Source of the DNA: Pseudomonas putida
GTDB lineage: Bacteria; Pseudomonadota; Gammaproteobacteria; Pseudomonadales; Pseudomonadaceae
Assembly: GCA_041071465.1 (NCBI GenBank)
Contig: CP163498.1
Location: 3,056,001-3,120,000 of the forward strand
Reading direction: 5' to 3'
Length of the DNA stretch: 64,000 bases
Both the position numbers and the translations under genes were made by a program. Positions 46,749 to 56,016 of this stretch are shown piece by piece. A model generated the notes under the pieces. The model was not told where the DNA came from. It searched no databases and saw only the letters and a list, made by a program, of their open reading frames with translations. Each line of letters starts with the position of its first letter. The first letter of the stretch is position 1.

Positions 46749-47225
46749 ATGAGCAACCCCAACAAAGACGTGATTGACGTGCTCAACGACCTGATCGAGT
46801 ACAGCAAGGATGGCGAGAAGGGCTTCAAGGCCTCGGCCGATGATGTGAAGAACGCCGAGCTGAAAGCGTTCTTCGTCCAGCGTGCCAGCGAGTGCGCCAA
46901 CGCGGCCGGTGAACTGCAGAGCGAAGTGCGCCGCCTGGGCGGCGACCCGGAAACCTCCACCAGCATCAGCGGCGACCTGCACCGCGGCTGGGTCAACCTC
47001 AAGTCGATGGTTACTGGCAAGGACGAAGAAGCGGTGCTGAACGAAGTGGAGCGCGGTGAAGACCACGCCCTCAAAGCCTACAAGGAAGCCCGCGAAAAAC
47101 TGGTGAAGCTGGGCCGCACTGCCAGCGACACGACCTACAGCCTGGTAGAAAAGCAGCTGCAAGGCGTGCAGCGCAACCATGACCAGGTCAAAGCCCTGCG
47201 CGACTCCGCCCGCGCCCGTTCCTAA
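46749..47225 (+). CDS. PA2169-family four-helix-bundle protein (DUF2383)
   Basis: A 158-residue helical protein. Conserved segments VLNDLIEYSKDGEKGFKASA and VERGEDHALKAYKEA identify the PA2169/DUF2383 family, a ferritin-like four-helix bundle without a clear metal site. Homologues are linked to stress and stationary phase. The start ATG 46749 has AAGGAG about six bases upstream. The region just upstream is AT-rich (TAATAAGAG) and may hold a sigma-S-type promoter; that is inference. Its TAA stop overlaps the stop of the convergent diguanylate cyclase gene. Confidence 0.9.
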   Translation: MSNPNKDVIDVLNDLIEYSKDGEKGFKASADDVKNAELKAFFVQRASECANAAGELQSEVRRLGGDPETSTSISGDLHRGWVNLKSMVTGKDEEAVLNEVERGEDHALKAYKEAREKLVKLGRTASDTTYSLVEKQLQGVQRNHDQVKALRDSARARS

Positions 47226-48712
47226 TCGGCCGGGCTCTCTACCCGGTTGCGGCCTTTGGCTTTGGCCCGGTAGAGCGCTTCATCCGCGGCACCCAGCACC
47301 CTGCTCAGGTCATGCTGGGTGCCGGACAGGCCGATGCCAATGCTCACCGTAACCGCGTGGGCATCATCGGCAAACGGCGCCAGCGCCTCGACGCTCGCAC
47401 GGATGCGTTCAGCCAGCAGCTGCGCACCGGCCAGGTCGGTTTCTGGCAGCACCACCTGAAACTCCTCCCCTCCATAGCGCGCAGCCAGGTCCGCCGGGCG
47501 ACGGATACATGCCTCGATAGTCTTGGCCACTTCGCGCAGGGCGTGGTCGCCACCGGCGTGGCCATGGCGTTGGTTGAATGCCTTGAAATGGTCCACATCG
47601 ACCATCAGCACCGCCAGTGGCTTGCGGTTACGTTGGGCGCGCGCCCATTCCTGGCGCAACACCTGATCCAGTCGGCGGCGGTTGGCCAGGCCCGTCAGGC
47701 TGTCAGTGGCCGCCAGCGTGGCCAGGCCTTCTTCGGCTTCGTGGCGGCGGCGCAATTCACGGCCCAGCAGCAGCGTCAGCCAGAGAATGCCCACGCACAG
47801 CACCCCGGTGGCGACGCTGACCAGAATTGCGGTGCGGCGCCAGGATTGAAACACCTCGTCGGCCGAGTGCACCACCAACACGATCAGGGGCAATTGCGCG
47901 ACACGGGCGAAGGTATACATGCGCGGTTTGCCGCTGCCGCCGGAGCGGGCGGTGAAGCTGCCGCTGCGTTCACTGAGGATGCGCTTGAAGTTGGGCCGTT
48001 CGGCGTAGTTGCTGCCGATCAGCGGGTCGTGCACGCGGGAGGGCTGGCGGGCGAGCAACTGCCCGTCGGTATTGAACAGGTTGATGCTGCTGTCATCCCC
48101 GATGTCCAGGCGCTGGAACAGTTCACTGAAGTACGACAGGCGCAGCGCACCCGCCGCCAACCCGGCGAACTCGCCATTGGGGCCGGAGATACGCCGGCTG
48201 AAACTGATGCACCAGTCCAGGTCGCCGAGCTTGGCCTTGAACGGCGGGCCTACCAGCAGGCCGAGGTTGGCATTGTGCTGGTGAGCCTTGAACACCCCGG
48301 TGTCGCCGAAGTTGGCCTTGCGCGGCACGCTGCTGGTGGAATCGCCGACGACGTTGCCTTGTTTGTCCAGCCACAGCACGTCACCGCGCTTGCGGTCGAC
48401 GAACGCTTCATTGAACAGCAGGCGCTGGCGCAGTGGGCCAGGAGTTTGCGCCAGCTCCTTGCGCCCGACGGCCCAGATCAGGCCTTGCAGCGACTGGTCG
48501 TACAGTTCGGCGTTGCGCAGGATGTCGCTTTCGATCAGCTGGACGATGTTGTTCGACGCGCGCACCGCCGACAGCTCGACGCTGTCGCGCTCGCGGGCCA
48601 GCAGGTAGCTGACGATAGCCACGATGGCGAGCACGGCAAGGCAACTGCCCAGGTTGAGGATCAGTTCGGGGTGCGACCTGTAGACTGGGAAACGCGGGGA
48701 TTGGGTGGGCAT
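47222..48712 (-). CDS. Membrane diguanylate cyclase with dCache-type sensor
   Basis: A 496-residue inner-membrane protein. TM1 (about 17-39, ILNLGSCLAVLAIVAIVSYLL) is followed by an extracytoplasmic dCache-like sensor (about 40-285) and TM2 (about 292-314). The C-terminal GGDEF domain has active motif RYGGEEFQV (about 428). Five residues before GGEEF is an RPAD inhibitory (RxxD) I-site. It should make c-di-GMP and be product-inhibited. GTG/ATG 48712 reads MPTQSPRFPV; the ribosome site is weak. Its stop overlaps the convergent PA2169-like stop. Confidence 0.93.
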   Translation of the reverse strand: MPTQSPRFPVYRSHPELILNLGSCLAVLAIVAIVSYLLARERDSVELSAVRASNNIVQLIESDILRNAELYDQSLQGLIWAVGRKELAQTPGPLRQRLLFNEAFVDRKRGDVLWLDKQGNVVGDSTSSVPRKANFGDTGVFKAHQHNANLGLLVGPPFKAKLGDLDWCISFSRRISGPNGEFAGLAAGALRLSYFSELFQRLDIGDDSSINLFNTDGQLLARQPSRVHDPLIGSNYAERPNFKRILSERSGSFTARSGGSGKPRMYTFARVAQLPLIVLVVHSADEVFQSWRRTAILVSVATGVLCVGILWLTLLLGRELRRRHEAEEGLATLAATDSLTGLANRRRLDQVLRQEWARAQRNRKPLAVLMVDVDHFKAFNQRHGHAGGDHALREVAKTIEACIRRPADLAARYGGEEFQVVLPETDLAGAQLLAERIRASVEALAPFADDAHAVTVSIGIGLSGTQHDLSRVLGAADEALYRAKAKGRNRVESPAD

Positions 48713-48831
48713 GCTCGCTACTGCGTGGGCAGGGCCATTCGCGGCGGCAATATTCTAGGGAAGCAGAGATTGTCGGACAAGATTTGTCCGACGGAATCGC
48801 GCAGAGCTGTATTTCGGCTTCACGCCGAACC

Positions 48832-48918
48832 CTGTGGGAGCGGGTTTACCCGCGAAGAATCCACCGCGGTGCTTGGCACCGGCTTCGCCGGTGTTCGCGG
48901 GTGAACCCGCTCCCACAG
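48832..48918. repeat. REP pair, P. putida GGGTTTACCCGCG type
   Basis: Arms 48832-48856 and 48894-48918 are reverse complements over 25 bp with one mismatch (CTGTGGGAGCGGGT and ACCCGCGAA). The centre holds a smaller GGCACCGGCTTCGCCGGTG hairpin. It lies between the diguanylate cyclase and OprD-family genes. Confidence 0.9.
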
Positions 48919-48946
48919 AGTCATATGTATTGTTTACAAACGGCGA

Positions 48947-50281
48947 TCAGAACACGTTAAGCGGGTAATCCACGATCACGCGTACTTCGTCGTTGTCGCT
49001 GTTGCTGTCGATCGACGCATAACCCTGGCTGCCACGGTGGGTGGCGTAGCGCACCAGTACCGACAGGTCCTTCAGGTCACCCGCCTGGAACACGTACTTC
49101 ACGTCCAGGTCGCGTTCCCAGTGCATGGCGTTCTTGCCATCTTCCCGGTAGTAGTCGTAATGCGTGGTGTCCTGGGCGGCCTTGGTCAGGTCGGCTTCAC
49201 CGCGCGAGTACGACAGCGAAGTGGTCAGGCCTGGCACGCCGACACCGGCGAAGTCATAGTCGTACTGCAGCTTCCACGAGCGCTCGTTCGGCGCGTTGAA
49301 GTCCGAGTACATGCGCGAGTTGTCCAGGTACACGCTGTCGCCCAGGTTGATGTAGTCGAACGGCGTGTTGCCGTTCACGCGCTGGTAGGCGGCGGTGATG
49401 CTGTGGAACCCGGCGTTCACGGTGAAGTGCACGCTGTAGGTGTTGTTGTCGATCTTGCCCAGCAGGGCCTGGCCGGTGTCCTGGGTGTGGTAGAAGTGCA
49501 CGCCCGGGTTCAGGCTGACCAGGTCGTTGACCACGTAGGTGTAGTCGAAGTCAGCGTAGTACTGGTTCCAGATGTCCTTCAGCTCGGCGGCGTACAGGTT
49601 GGCGGTGATGTTCTCGGTACCGCTCCACGATGCGCCGGCCCAGTTCAGGTGCTTGCTCTTGTCGTGCTCGTCCAGCGACCCGTAGTAGGTGTCGATGCGG
49701 CGGTGGCCGCTCTGGTTGTAGGGGTGGGTGAAGCTCACCTGGCCGCCTTCGAGCAGCAGGCCGTCGATGCTGGTGTTGGTCAGGCTCACACCACGGAAGG
49801 TTTGCGGCAGCATGCGGGTTTCGCCGCCGGCGATCACCGGGTTGGTGAGGAACAGGTCACCAGCTTTCAGTTCGGTGTCGAAGGCCTTGAGCTTGACTGC
49901 AGCGCCAGCCGTGGAGAACGAGTGCGGGGCAGCCCCCAGTTCGCCGTCGTCCTTGATGTGCTCAGGCAGGATGCTGGTGCCGGCATGGCCGCCACCGCCG
50001 TCGAGCTTCAGGCCCAACATGGCATGGGCGTCCAGGCCAAAGCCGATGACACCGGGGGTGTAACCCGACTCGAAGCGCGCAACCGCGCCCTGGCCCCATT
50101 CGCGGGTGTCGCGCACGCCAGCGTTGTGGTTGTCGCGGTTGAAGTAGGCATTACGAAAATGCAGGTTGAAGGACGACCCTTCGATGAAGCCATCAGCCTT
50201 GTCTTCATCTGCCTGGGCGGCGAAAGGGATCGTTGCAGTCAACGCAATGAAAAGCGGGGTAAAACGAAACGCGGAAGGCAC
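48947..50281 (-). CDS. OprD-family outer-membrane porin
   Basis: A 444-residue porin for small organic substrates. The signal peptide ends PFAAQA (about 24). The first strands read [20 protein letters not shown] and [19 protein letters not shown], classic OprD. The C-terminal strand ends [14 protein letters not shown] with terminal Phe for barrel assembly. It starts at GTG 50281, with AAAGGAG nine bases upstream. The substrate is unknown. It is transcribed from its own promoter, since a terminator precedes it. It is upstream of nothing metabolic in this window. Confidence 0.92.
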   Translation of the reverse strand: MPSAFRFTPLFIALTATIPFAAQADEDKADGFIEGSSFNLHFRNAYFNRDNHNAGVRDTREWGQGAVARFESGYTPGVIGFGLDAHAMLGLKLDGGGGHAGTSILPEHIKDDGELGAAPHSFSTAGAAVKLKAFDTELKAGDLFLTNPVIAGGETRMLPQTFRGVSLTNTSIDGLLLEGGQVSFTHPYNQSGHRRIDTYYGSLDEHDKSKHLNWAGASWSGTENITANLYAAELKDIWNQYYADFDYTYVVNDLVSLNPGVHFYHTQDTGQALLGKIDNNTYSVHFTVNAGFHSITAAYQRVNGNTPFDYINLGDSVYLDNSRMYSDFNAPNERSWKLQYDYDFAGVGVPGLTTSLSYSRGEADLTKAAQDTTHYDYYREDGKNAMHWERDLDVKYVFQAGDLKDLSVLVRYATHRGSQGYASIDSNSDNDEVRVIVDYPLNVF

Positions 50282-50387
50282 CGGTACTAGCTCCTTTGGT
50301 CTGACGGTGGGGCAGTTTTTATTTTTGAATGTGCGTCTTTTTTATAGGGTGACGTTACAGCCGGGCTGAGAGTTAAAGCACATAAAA

Positions 50388-50412
50388 AAAGCCGCTGATT
50401 GGCAGCGGCTTT
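50388..50412 (-). terminator. Intrinsic terminator after the small secreted-protein gene
   Basis: The minus-strand stem AAAGCCGCTG/CAGCGGCTTT is followed by a run of seven T. It separates the 50487-50711 gene from the OprD gene. Confidence 0.85.
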
Positions 50413-50486
50413 AAAAGGCTAACATATCGGCACCGGTGGTGCCCATGGCGTAGCCAAGGGAAAACGGGAGCAGTGACAGCGCGTGA

Positions 50487-50711
50487 TCAGCTGTCGGCAT
50501 TGGCATCGACAGAAACTTTGGAAGCTGTCTGTTTTGCGTCTTTGGCGGCGTCTGCCTTATTTGCGGCTACCGCGTCGCGGGCCTCTTGATGGACAGCGGC
50601 GAACTCAGCATTACGGGCGACGAAAGCCTGGGATTCTTCGGCCATGGCCAGGGGCGACAACAACAGGGAAGACAGGACGAAGACGCTGGCAATACCCATA
50701 CTGTTGGACAT
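50487..50711 (-). CDS. Small secreted protein of unknown function
   Basis: A 74-residue protein with signal peptide MSNSMGIASVFVLSSLLLSP ending LAMA (about residue 24). The 50-residue mature part is Ala-, Lys- and Asp-rich and helical (HQEARDAVAANKADAAKDA), like small periplasmic metal- or stress-related proteins. The start ATG 50711 has a GGTAG-like ribosome site. It is followed by a good terminator. It lies downstream of the sensor kinase gene, but 157 bp away, so it is probably separately transcribed. No family recognised. Confidence 0.7.
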   Translation of the reverse strand: MSNSMGIASVFVLSSLLLSPLAMAEESQAFVARNAEFAAVHQEARDAVAANKADAAKDAKQTASKVSVDANADS

Positions 50712-50867
50712 TTGAAACTACCTTCTTGCGGTGCAAGTGCTAATGAGGACGGGGGTAAAGTTAGCCCTTTCAATGCACTTGAAACAGAGCGAAGTGCGAT
50801 AAGCACTGTTGCGCAAAAGGTAACGATCCATGAGAAAGCAATAGTACTTTCGCCGCAAACCACCGTC

Positions 50868-52265
50868 CTAGACGCGGTCCCTGTGGGTGGGTAACTGGAT
50901 ACCGAAGGTATTGGCCCCCGCTGCACTGCGTACAAACACCTCCCCACCATGCATCAGCGCGATCGCCTTGACGATCGCCAAGCCCAACCCATGGTTGCCA
51001 CCACCACTGTTGCTGCGTGCAGCATCCACCCGGTAGAAACGTTCGAACAGTAACGGCAGGTGCTCATCATCAATTGCCGGCCCCGGGTTACTCACGGCAA
51101 TGCTGACCTGTTCCGGCCCGGCATCGATCTGCACCTGGATCACCTGGTGTGGTGCGGTGTGCTGCACGGCGTTGTTCAGCAGGTTGATCAGCGCCCGGCG
51201 CAGCTGGGCTTTTTCAATCGGCGCCTGGGCGTCGCCGGTCACGCTCACGCTGACCTGCGCGTCTTCGAGGATGTAATCCAGGTAGTCGAGGGTGGTCGCT
51301 ACTTCCTCGGCCAGCGAGGCCTGGGTCAGGGCGGTGGCCTTGCTGCCTTGATCGGCGCTGGCCAGGAACAGCATGTCGTTGATGATGCTGCGCAGGCGCT
51401 CCAGCTCTTCCAGGTTCGATTGCAGCACTTCGAAGTAGTGCTCGGCGCTGCGGCCACGGGTCAGCGCCACCTGGGTCTGGCCGATCAGGTTGGTCAGCGG
51501 CGAACGCAGTTCGTGGGCTACGTCGGCGTTGAACGCTTCCAGCCGCGAATAGGCCTGGCTGACGCGGTCGAGCGCAGCGTTGAAGGCGCCGGCAAACTGC
51601 GCCAGCTCCGGGGCCAGCGCGTGGGTCTGCAAGCGCCCGTCCAGGCGAGGTGGCGCCAGTGCCTGGGCCTCGTTGGACAACGCCAGCAGCGGCCGCAGGC
51701 CAATGCGCGCCACCCAGTAGCCCAGCACTGAAGCCAGCAGCACGCCAAGCACGGCCAGCCCGACAATCGCCACCAGCAGGCTGTGCTGTGCCTGCCAGAA
51801 GGTTTCGGTGTCAATGCCGATCAGAAAACGCAACGCCGGCCGCTCGCCCAGCGCCGGCAGTTCGCTGACCAGTACTTTGTATGGGTAGGGCCGGTCAGGC
51901 AGACGCAAGTCGCGCATGCCTTGCGGCCCTTCGGCGAAGGCACGCACCAGCTCGCTGGGGTGGCCGTATTCATAGGCCGGGTTGCTGCTGACCACCCAGA
52001 AGCGAATGCGCTTGTCCTCTTCGCTAAGTAGGTTGAGCTTGTTGTTGATCTTGGCCCAGTGGTCGGGTGTGCCATAGCGGTTGAGGGTGGATTCGAGCAC
52101 GCTGAAGCGCGCATCCAGCTCCGCCTGTGGCAGCAAGTCGAGGCTGCGATCGACCTGGCGGTACAGCGCCGAGCCGATCAGCACGAACACACCCAGCGCC
52201 ACCAGGATGAACAACGCCGACAGGCGCAGCGCGATGGAGTTACCCCGCACGGTTTTCCAGGACAT
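50868..52265 (-). CDS. Heavy-metal-type sensor histidine kinase (CopS/CzcS-like)
   Basis: A 465-residue inner-membrane kinase. TM1 (about 12-35, SALFILVALGVFVLIGSALY) precedes a periplasmic sensor, then TM2 (about 172-195, VAIVGLAVLGVLLASVLGYWV) and HAMP. The phospho-acceptor is in the H-box ADVAHELRSPLTNL, and the ATP site is NLLNNAVQH with GNHGLGLAIVK. The family senses metals or envelope stress. ATG 52265 overlaps the regulator gene by 26 bp; GTG 52250 (MRGNSIALRL) is an equally plausible start. It forms the end of an operon with an RND pump and its regulator. Confidence 0.9.
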   Translation of the reverse strand: MSWKTVRGNSIALRLSALFILVALGVFVLIGSALYRQVDRSLDLLPQAELDARFSVLESTLNRYGTPDHWAKINNKLNLLSEEDKRIRFWVVSSNPAYEYGHPSELVRAFAEGPQGMRDLRLPDRPYPYKVLVSELPALGERPALRFLIGIDTETFWQAQHSLLVAIVGLAVLGVLLASVLGYWVARIGLRPLLALSNEAQALAPPRLDGRLQTHALAPELAQFAGAFNAALDRVSQAYSRLEAFNADVAHELRSPLTNLIGQTQVALTRGRSAEHYFEVLQSNLEELERLRSIINDMLFLASADQGSKATALTQASLAEEVATTLDYLDYILEDAQVSVSVTGDAQAPIEKAQLRRALINLLNNAVQHTAPHQVIQVQIDAGPEQVSIAVSNPGPAIDDEHLPLLFERFYRVDAARSNSGGGNHGLGLAIVKAIALMHGGEVFVRSAAGANTFGIQLPTHRDRV

Positions 52266-52914
52266 AGCCCATGCCTCGGATGGTGTGCAGCAACTTGTTG
52301 TCGAAAGGCCCGTCGAGTTTCGCGCGCAGGCGCTTGATCGCCACTTCCACGACGTTGGCATCGCTGTCGAAGTTGATGTCCCAGACCAGCTCGGCAATCG
52401 CCGTCTTCGACAGGATTTCACCCTGCCGCCGGGCCAGCACGCTCAATAACGAGAACTCCTTGGCCGTCAGGTCCAGGCGTTGACCGGCGCGAGTGGCCTT
52501 GCGCGCCATCAGATCGATCCACAGGTCTGCCACCTGCACCTGCAGCGGTTCGTGGCTGCTGCTGCGCCGGGTCAGGGCCTGCAGGCGGGCGACCAGTTCG
52601 AGGAACGAGAACGGCTTGCCCAGGTAATCGTCAGCGCCCTCACGCAGCCCATGGATGCGGTCTTCGACACGCTCGCGGGCGGTCAGCATGATCACCGGCG
52701 TTTGCTTGCGAGCGCGCAAGGCGCGCAGCACGCCATAACCGTCCAGGCCTGGCAGCATCACATCCAGCACGATTACCGCGTAGTCACCCTCCAGGGCCAG
52801 GTGCAGGCCATCGATGCCGTCCCGCGCCAGGTCCACGGTAAAGCCCTGTTCGCTCAGGCCGCGATGCAGGTAGTCGGCGGTTTTTTCTTCGTCTTCGATG
52901 ATCAGCACACGCAT
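52240..52914 (-). CDS. OmpR-family response regulator (CopR/CzcR-like)
   Basis: A 224-residue DNA-binding regulator. The receiver begins MRVLIIEDEEKTADYLHRGL; phospho-acceptor Asp is in IVLDVMLPGLDG (about 51) and Lys in YLGKPFSF. The C-terminal winged helix (about 125-224) includes LTAKEFSLLSVLARRQGEI and VVEVAIKRLRAKL. It resembles CopR/CzcR/IrlR regulators of heavy-metal pumps. It starts nine bases after the RND permease stop and overlaps the kinase gene. Autoregulation of the efflux operon is inferred. Confidence 0.93.
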   Translation of the reverse strand: MRVLIIEDEEKTADYLHRGLSEQGFTVDLARDGIDGLHLALEGDYAVIVLDVMLPGLDGYGVLRALRARKQTPVIMLTARERVEDRIHGLREGADDYLGKPFSFLELVARLQALTRRSSSHEPLQVQVADLWIDLMARKATRAGQRLDLTAKEFSLLSVLARRQGEILSKTAIAELVWDINFDSDANVVEVAIKRLRAKLDGPFDNKLLHTIRGMGYVLENRAG

Positions 52915-52923
52915 GGTCTTGTC

Positions 52924-55900
52924 CTAACTGGCACTTGGCGCTGCCGTTCGGGCAGCCTGGCGGCGGTGGAACAGGCGCTCCAGGGCCAAGTATATGACCG
53001 GGGTGGTGAACAGCGTCAGCGCCTGGCTCACCAGCAGGCCGCCGACCACCGCAATGCCCAGCGGTTGGCGCAGCTCGGCCCCAGTACCAAAACCGAACAT
53101 CAGCGGCACGGCGCCGAGCAAGGCTGCCAGGGTGGTCATGATGATCGGCCGGAAGCGCGTCAGGCACGCCTGGTGAATCGCCTGTTCAGGTGTCAGGCCG
53201 TGATGGCGCTGCGCTTCGAGGGCGAAGTCGATCAGCAGGATGCCGTTTTTCTTGACGATACCGATCAGCAGCACCACTCCAATCAGCCCCATGATGCTGA
53301 AGTCCTGGCCCATGGCCCACAGCAAAATCAGCGCACCCAGGCCGGCCGAGGGCAGGGTGGAGATGATCGTCAGCGGGTGGACGAAGCTTTCGTACAGCAC
53401 ACCGAGAATGATGTACACCGCCACCAGTGCCGCCAGAATCAGCCAAGGCTGGCTCGACAGCGAACTCTGGAATGCCTGCGCCGCACCCTGGAAGTTGCCG
53501 CTGATCGAGTCGGGCATGCCCAGTTCGCGCTGGGTGCGATCAAGGATGCTTACCGCATCGCCCAAGGCCACGCCTGGCGCCAGGTTGAACGACAGGTTGG
53601 CGGCTGGGAACAGGCCATCGTGGCTGATCGACAGGGGCCCGGTGCTGGGCGGTGCCACGTGGGCCACGGCCGACAGTGGCACCATTTGGCTGGTCAGCGG
53701 CGAGCGCAGGTAGAAGTAGTTGAGGCTTTCGGCCTTGCCGCGCTGGCGCGCGTCCAGTTCCAGGATCACCTTGTACTGGTTGGTCTCGGTCTGGAATTCG
53801 CTGATCTGCCGCTGGCCGAAGGCGTCGTACAGGGCCTGGTCGACGTCGGTGGTGGTCAGGCCGAAACGTGCTGCGGCCTGGCGGTCGATATCGATGCGGG
53901 TGACACTGGCGCCCAACTGCAGGTCATTGGACAAGTCGCGGAACGCCGGGTTTTCCCGCAGGCGTTCGGTCAGGCGCTGGGTCCACAGGTTAAGCGCGTC
54001 GCCATCGTTGCTCTTGAGCACATACTGGTACTGGGTGCGCGAGGGCCCGGAGCTGAGGTTGATGTCCTGACCGGCGCGCATGTACAGCACGATGCCCGGT
54101 ACCTGGGCCAGCTTGGGCCGCAGCCGGTCGATCAGTTCGCTGGCCGAGACATCGCGTTCGCCGCGCGGCTTGAGGGCGATCCAGAAGCGGCCGTTGGCGA
54201 TGGTCTGGTTGCTGCCGGTAACGCCCACCGAATGGGAGAACGCACGCACCGCAGGGTCTGCGCCGATGATTTTGGCCAGTGCCTGGTGCTTCTCGATCAT
54301 CGACGGGTATGACACATCCGCCGCCGCTTCGCTGGTGCCCAGGATGAAGCCGGTGTCCTGCAGGGGGAAGAAGCCCTTGGGGATGCCCACGTAACCTGCC
54401 ACCGCCAGCGCCAGGGTCACACCGAATACACCGAGGGTCAGGCGCTGGTGGGCGAGGGCCCGGTTCAAGCCTTTTTCATACCACTTGACCAGGCGCTCGC
54501 CAAACCCACCCTTGTGCTCGCCGGGCGGGCGGCGCATGAACAGTGCGCACAGGGTTGGCGCCAAGGTCAACGAGACCACCACCGAAATCAAAATGGTGGC
54601 GGTGGCAGTGAGGGCGAATTCCTTGAACAGCCTGCCGACCACACCGCCCATGAACAGCAGCGGGATGAACGCGGCAATCAGCGAGAAACTGATCGACACC
54701 ACGGTAAAGCCGATTTCCCCAGCGCCCTTGAGCGCCGCCGTGCGGCTGTCGTCGCCGGCCTCCAGGTGGCGATGGATGTTCTCCACCACCACGATGGCAT
54801 CATCCACCACGAAGCCCACCGAGATGACGATGGCCACCAGGGTGAGGTTGTTCAGGCTGAAACCCAGTACGTACATCAGCGCGCAGCTGGCGATCAGCGA
54901 TACACCGAGCACGCTGGACACCACCATTGTCGCCGACCACTGGCGCAGGAACAGCGCCATGACCCCGATCACCAGGGCCACTGCGATCATCAGGGTCAGC
55001 TCCACTTCGTGCAGCGAGGCGCGAATGGTCTGGGTGCGGTCCTGCAGCACCGACACCTCGACCGAGGCCGGCAGCATCTCTTGCAGCTTGGGCAGGGCGG
55101 CCAGTACCCGGTCCACGGTATCGACGATGTTGGCCCCAGGCTGGCGGAAGATCACCAGGTTCAGCCCCGGCTGGTCGCCGGACCAGGCTTTGACATAGGC
55201 GTTTTCGGCGCCGTTGATCACCTTGGCCACGTCCTTCAGGTGCACGGGGGCGCCGTCGCGGTACGAGACGATCAGTTGCGCGTAGTCCTCGGGGTGGAAC
55301 AGCTGGTCGTTGGCGGCGATGGTCGACACGCTGTGCTCGCCGTACAGCGCGCCCTTGGCCAGGTTCAGGCTGGTTTGCTGGATGGCCTGGCGCAGGTCGG
55401 CCAGGGTCAGGCCGATGGCGGCCAGTTTTTCGGGCTGCGCCTGCACGCGGATGGCCGGGCGTAATTGGCCGGTGATGTTGATCAGGCCCACCCCTTCGAT
55501 CTGGCTCAGTTGGCGGGCCAGCAGGGTTTCGGCGTAGTCACTGAGCTCGTTGCCGGGCATTTGGTCGGAACTGACCGTCATTACCAGCACCGGGCTGTCG
55601 GCTGGGTTGACCTTGCGCCAGGTCGGCGGGTTGGGCAGGTCTTGCGGCAGGCGCGCAGTGGCGGTGTTGATCGCTGCCTGTACTTCCTGGGCGGCAGTGT
55701 CGATGTTCTTGTCCAGGGTGAACTGCAAGATCAGGGTGGTCGAGCCCAGCGCACTGCTGCTGGTCATCTGGGTCATGCCGGGGATGGCGCTGAACTGCAC
55801 TTCCAGGGGCGTGGCGACCGACGAGGCCATGGTTTCCGGGCTGGCGCCGGGCAGTTGGGCCGTGACCTGGATGGTCGGGAAGTCTGCCTCGGGCAGTGGC

Positions 55901-56016
55901 GCCACCGGCAGGCGCGGGAAGGCGATGGCTCCCAGCAGCACCAGGGCGAAGGTCAGCAGCAAGGTGGCGATGGGATGGTCGATGCACCAGGCCGAAACAC
56001 CGTTGCGCGTGTTCAT
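52924..56016 (-). CDS. RND multidrug efflux permease (HAE1, MdtB/MdtC-like)
   Basis: A 1030-residue inner-membrane proton-driven pump with 12 helices. The N terminus reads IDHPIATLLLTFALVLLGAI, and the proton-relay pair Asp-Asp is in GFVVDDAIVVVENI (about 403-416). LTLAPTLCALF and GIVKKNGILLIDFA (about 930-943) are further markers. The sequence is closest to MdtB/MdtC/MuxB-type drug pumps and lacks the heavy-metal (HME) signature. The ATG overlaps the adaptor stop by four bases. No outer-membrane factor gene is adjacent, so a TolC-like protein elsewhere is likely. Substrates unknown. Confidence 0.94.
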   Translation of the reverse strand: MNTRNGVSAWCIDHPIATLLLTFALVLLGAIAFPRLPVAPLPEADFPTIQVTAQLPGASPETMASSVATPLEVQFSAIPGMTQMTSSSALGSTTLILQFTLDKNIDTAAQEVQAAINTATARLPQDLPNPPTWRKVNPADSPVLVMTVSSDQMPGNELSDYAETLLARQLSQIEGVGLINITGQLRPAIRVQAQPEKLAAIGLTLADLRQAIQQTSLNLAKGALYGEHSVSTIAANDQLFHPEDYAQLIVSYRDGAPVHLKDVAKVINGAENAYVKAWSGDQPGLNLVIFRQPGANIVDTVDRVLAALPKLQEMLPASVEVSVLQDRTQTIRASLHEVELTLMIAVALVIGVMALFLRQWSATMVVSSVLGVSLIASCALMYVLGFSLNNLTLVAIVISVGFVVDDAIVVVENIHRHLEAGDDSRTAALKGAGEIGFTVVSISFSLIAAFIPLLFMGGVVGRLFKEFALTATATILISVVVSLTLAPTLCALFMRRPPGEHKGGFGERLVKWYEKGLNRALAHQRLTLGVFGVTLALAVAGYVGIPKGFFPLQDTGFILGTSEAAADVSYPSMIEKHQALAKIIGADPAVRAFSHSVGVTGSNQTIANGRFWIALKPRGERDVSASELIDRLRPKLAQVPGIVLYMRAGQDINLSSGPSRTQYQYVLKSNDGDALNLWTQRLTERLRENPAFRDLSNDLQLGASVTRIDIDRQAAARFGLTTTDVDQALYDAFGQRQISEFQTETNQYKVILELDARQRGKAESLNYFYLRSPLTSQMVPLSAVAHVAPPSTGPLSISHDGLFPAANLSFNLAPGVALGDAVSILDRTQRELGMPDSISGNFQGAAQAFQSSLSSQPWLILAALVAVYIILGVLYESFVHPLTIISTLPSAGLGALILLWAMGQDFSIMGLIGVVLLIGIVKKNGILLIDFALEAQRHHGLTPEQAIHQACLTRFRPIIMTTLAALLGAVPLMFGFGTGAELRQPLGIAVVGGLLVSQALTLFTTPVIYLALERLFHRRQAARTAAPSAS

